Assembly: GCA_020831845.1 (NCBI GenBank)
Contig: JAFIFV010000004.1
Location: forward strand, 1 to 46,267
DNA: 46,267 nucleotides
Direction of reading: 5' to 3'
Origin: Ectothiorhodospiraceae bacterium
GTDB taxonomy: Bacteria; Pseudomonadota; Gammaproteobacteria; Nitrococcales; Aquisalimonadaceae
The position numbers and the translations under genes were made by a program. The notes under the pieces are model-generated. The model was not told the DNA's origin. It saw nothing but the letters and a program-made list of their open reading frames with translations, and made no database searches. Below, in pieces: positions 44,556-46,267 of this stretch. Numbering within the stretch: position 1 is the stretch's first letter; each line of letters starts with the position of its first letter.

Positions 44556-45137
44556 ATGGCAGCCAGGAAAATACTGATGATCTGCGGCGACTTCGTCGAG
44601 GATTACGAAACGATGGTGCCGTTCCAGGCGCTCTCGGCCGTTGGCCACACCGTGCATGCAGTGTGCCCCGACAAGCAGGCCGGGGACACCGTGGCCACGG
44701 CGATCCACGACTTCGAGGGTGACCAGACCTATAGCGAGAAGCGCGGTCACAACTTCACCCTGAATGCCAGCTTCGACAGCGTCAGCGCCGACGACTACGA
44801 TGCGCTGGTCATCCCCGGGGGCCGCGCCCCGGAATACCTGCGCCTGAACCCCGCCGTACTGGACCTGGTGCGCAGCTTTGCCCGTGACCGCAAGCCGGTT
44901 GCCGCCATCTGCCACGGTGCACAGTTGCTGGCTGCCGCCGGCGTGCTGGAGGGAATGAACTGTTCCGCCTACCCGGCCTGCCGGCCCGAGGTGGAGCTGG
45001 CCCACGGACGCTACGCTGATATCCCGGTGGACAGCGCCGTGACCGACCAGTGGCTGGTCACCGCACCGGCCTGGCCGGCCCACCCGGCCTGGATCAGCCA
45101 GTTCCTTACCGTGCTTGGCACACGTATCGAGCTCTAG
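44556..45137 (+). CDS. DJ-1/PfpI-family protein, plant DJ-1D-like
   Basis: Class I glutamine amidotransferase-fold protein of 193 residues. The nucleophile elbow AICHGAQ has Cys119-His120, and Glu15 or Glu18 in CGDFVEDYE pairs with it. Segments such as [34 protein letters not shown] and TAPAWPAHP match, from memory, one half of the duplicated plant DJ-1D, a glyoxalase-like enzyme. Detoxification of methylglyoxal or related carbonyls is the likely role. GGAGGAGA precedes the ATG. Divergent from the GMC gene. Confidence 0.88.
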   Translation: MAARKILMICGDFVEDYETMVPFQALSAVGHTVHAVCPDKQAGDTVATAIHDFEGDQTYSEKRGHNFTLNASFDSVSADDYDALVIPGGRAPEYLRLNPAVLDLVRSFARDRKPVAAICHGAQLLAAAGVLEGMNCSAYPACRPEVELAHGRYADIPVDSAVTDQWLVTAPAWPAHPAWISQFLTVLGTRIEL

Positions 45138-45261
45138 GAAAGGCAGGGAAGCGCTGATTCATACCCCGGTTCCGGCCGCTCGCGGCAACGGGACCGGTTT
45201 TCTTTGCATTCTCCCCGCGCAGGGCTATCTTCTTACCATTCCCATCCTAGGAGATTTGGCG

Positions 45262-45669
45262 ATGTGCGAGATATTCGTCTCGGCCGATCCGCGCCTGTAC
45301 GAGTGCCGGTCGCGCTCCCTGCGCCTGCACGGCGCGGTGACCTGCATCCGCCTGGAAAACCTTTTCTGGGAGGTGCTCGAGGAAATCGCCCAGCGTGACG
45401 GCATGTCGCTGAGCCAGTTGATTACCCGCCTTTACGACGAAATCATCGAGTCCCGCGGAGCCGTGGATAACTTTTCCTCGTTCCTCCGTGTAAGCTGCCT
45501 GCGCTACCTGGCGTTGCAGGCGGACGGCGCGATCCCGATGGATACCAGCGTGCCGATCAGGTCGCTGCAAGCCGCTCAAGTACTGAACCGGGACAGGTTC
45601 GGTTCACCAGGCAACCAGAACGTCCGCCGCACCGGGGAACCTTCGACACGGCTCGCCGCCCGGAGCTGA
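45262..45669 (+). CDS. Ribbon-helix-helix domain protein
   Basis: Small protein of 135 residues matching the RHH_4 family (PF13467). It has CEIFVSADPRLYECRSRSLR, then the RHH core GAVTCIRLENLFWEVLEEIAQ followed by MSLSQLITRLYDEI, and a conserved NFSSFLRVSCLRYLALQ (each quoted as separate segments). The RHH fold usually binds DNA as a dimer. The C-terminal ~35 residues look unstructured. TAGGAGA lies seven bases before the ATG at 45262. Confidence 0.85.
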   Translation: MCEIFVSADPRLYECRSRSLRLHGAVTCIRLENLFWEVLEEIAQRDGMSLSQLITRLYDEIIESRGAVDNFSSFLRVSCLRYLALQADGAIPMDTSVPIRSLQAAQVLNRDRFGSPGNQNVRRTGEPSTRLAARS

Positions 45670-45773
45670 GGCGGCACTGACTGATGTGGCGGCGCGAGTA
45701 CCACGCCCACGCTGCATGGAAACCCGCGATGGGCGCTGATATTGCCTCCATCCACCAAGAAAGGACACCAGTC

Positions 45774-46178
45774 ATGAAAGCATGGACCCTTGCGCTCCCC
45801 GCCCTGCTCCTCGTCGCATGCCAGTCACCCAGCCTGCATCAGACGCAACCGCCAATCGACGGCACCGAATGGAGGGTGATGGCAATCAACGAAGAGCCGG
45901 TCGAGGAAAACGTGGAAACCACGATGATCTTCGGTGAGGAGCGGGTCATGGGCAATACCGGCTGCAACCAGTACACGGCACCGGTGGAAATCGATCGCAG
46001 TTCCATGAACGTGAGTAACGCCGTCGCGACCCGCATGGCGTGCGCGGACAACATCATGCGCCAGGAAAGCGCCTTCCTGCAGGCGCTGGAGTCCGTGAAA
46101 CTGTTCAATCGCAGCGGCAACTCCCTGCGCCTGTACGACGCTGACAGCAACGAATTGCTGGAGCTACGGCCTCAATGA
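45774..46178 (+). CDS. META-domain (HslJ-like) lipoprotein
   Basis: Probable lipoprotein of 134 residues: LLLVAC places lipidated Cys at residue 16. The META domain follows, with GTEWRVMAINEEPV, the MGNTGCNQYTAPVEI segment and a late ESAFLQALESVKLF helix. HslJ-like proteins are linked to stress tolerance in E. coli. The ATG at 45774 follows GAAAGGA and begins a standard signal peptide. Confidence 0.88.
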   Translation: MKAWTLALPALLLVACQSPSLHQTQPPIDGTEWRVMAINEEPVEENVETTMIFGEERVMGNTGCNQYTAPVEIDRSSMNVSNAVATRMACADNIMRQESAFLQALESVKLFNRSGNSLRLYDADSNELLELRPQ

Positions 46179-46193
46179 AAGCCTCGCGGGGAA

Positions 46194-46230
46194 CCCGGGA
46201 CGCGTTTGCCGCCAGCCCCGCGTTCCCGGG
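46194..46230 (+). terminator. GC-rich hairpin after the META-domain gene
   Basis: CCCGGGACGCG at 46194-46204 pairs with CGCGTTCCCGGG at 46219-46230, with a single bulged base and a 14-base loop. It lies just after the lipoprotein stop. No T-tract follows, so it is at best a partial or factor-assisted terminator. The sequence ends 37 bases later. Confidence 0.45.
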
Positions 46231-46267
46231 CCGGCCCCGGGCCGGGCGCATTCGCAAAAGAGCTTAT

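Overview
The window is about 46 kb of high-GC DNA, dense in genes and without phage, insertion sequence, CRISPR or RNA genes that I can see. Gene content suggests a free-living, aerobic, heterotrophic proteobacterium, most likely a high-GC gammaproteobacterium. The pointers are a lanthanide-type PQQ alcohol dehydrogenase, a TonB/HmuY/HmuSTUV heme-uptake operon, a family I lipase with its foldase, a glutathione-dependent formaldehyde dehydrogenase and many acidic secreted proteins. Genus-level placement is not possible from the sequence alone. The first ~120 bases are a G/C homopolymer run that looks like an assembly artefact at a contig end.

Region 1 (170-11592) is an alcohol/C1 oxidation locus. 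It has frmA, xoxF, a periplasmic cytochrome c (xoxG-like), xoxJ and a coiled-coil periplasmic protein. These are followed by the poorly understood 'PQQ-dependent alcohol dehydrogenase system' ABC module: periplasmic binding protein, seven-repeat beta-propeller, ATPase and ABC-2 permease. Facing it are a small cytochrome c, a Cys-containing periplasmic protein and an AMP-forming acyl-CoA ligase. XoxF carries the extra Asp that marks lanthanide-dependent enzymes. Most genes overlap by 1-4 bases or sit a few bases apart, which indicates one coupled operon. A strong hairpin lies between xoxF and xoxG.

Region 2 (11720-15556) holds a zinc-ribbon membrane protein, a TetR regulator whose 3' end overlaps an antisense YjfB-type motility gene, a cobalt-type nitrile hydratase operon (alpha, beta, activator) and a CPBP membrane protease. 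Region 3 (15646-22811, minus strand) is a complete heme-acquisition operon, hmuR-hmuY-hmuS-hmuT-hmuU-hmuV. It is driven by a consensus-like promoter whose -10 element lies inside a Fur-box palindrome.

Region 4 (22942-31956) contains a DmdB-like acyl-CoA ligase coupled to a crotonase-fold protein lacking both catalytic Glu residues, a DUF418 membrane protein, a membrane-anchored M19 dipeptidase coupled to alkA, an MFS transporter, a HIT protein, a CopD/HemJ-like protein and a DUF2231 protein. Region 5 (32008-36383) is a heme-copper oxidase operon: a CuA subunit II lipoprotein, a fused subunit I+III, a small membrane protein and CtaG. The fused subunit has Gln where the K-pathway Lys normally sits and Thr at a conserved D-pathway Asn.

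Region 6 (36420-46178) holds a serine hydrolase, lipase plus lipase foldase with a palindromic operator, an FKBP isomerase, a membrane diguanylate cyclase, a DUF924 protein, a GMC oxidoreductase, a plant-type DJ-1 protein, a ribbon-helix-helix protein and a META-domain lipoprotein. Several parts may connect: periplasmic quinoprotein electrons pass to cytochrome c and then to the terminal oxidase, heme uptake supplies both, and the acyl-CoA ligases activate acids formed from alcohols or lipase products.
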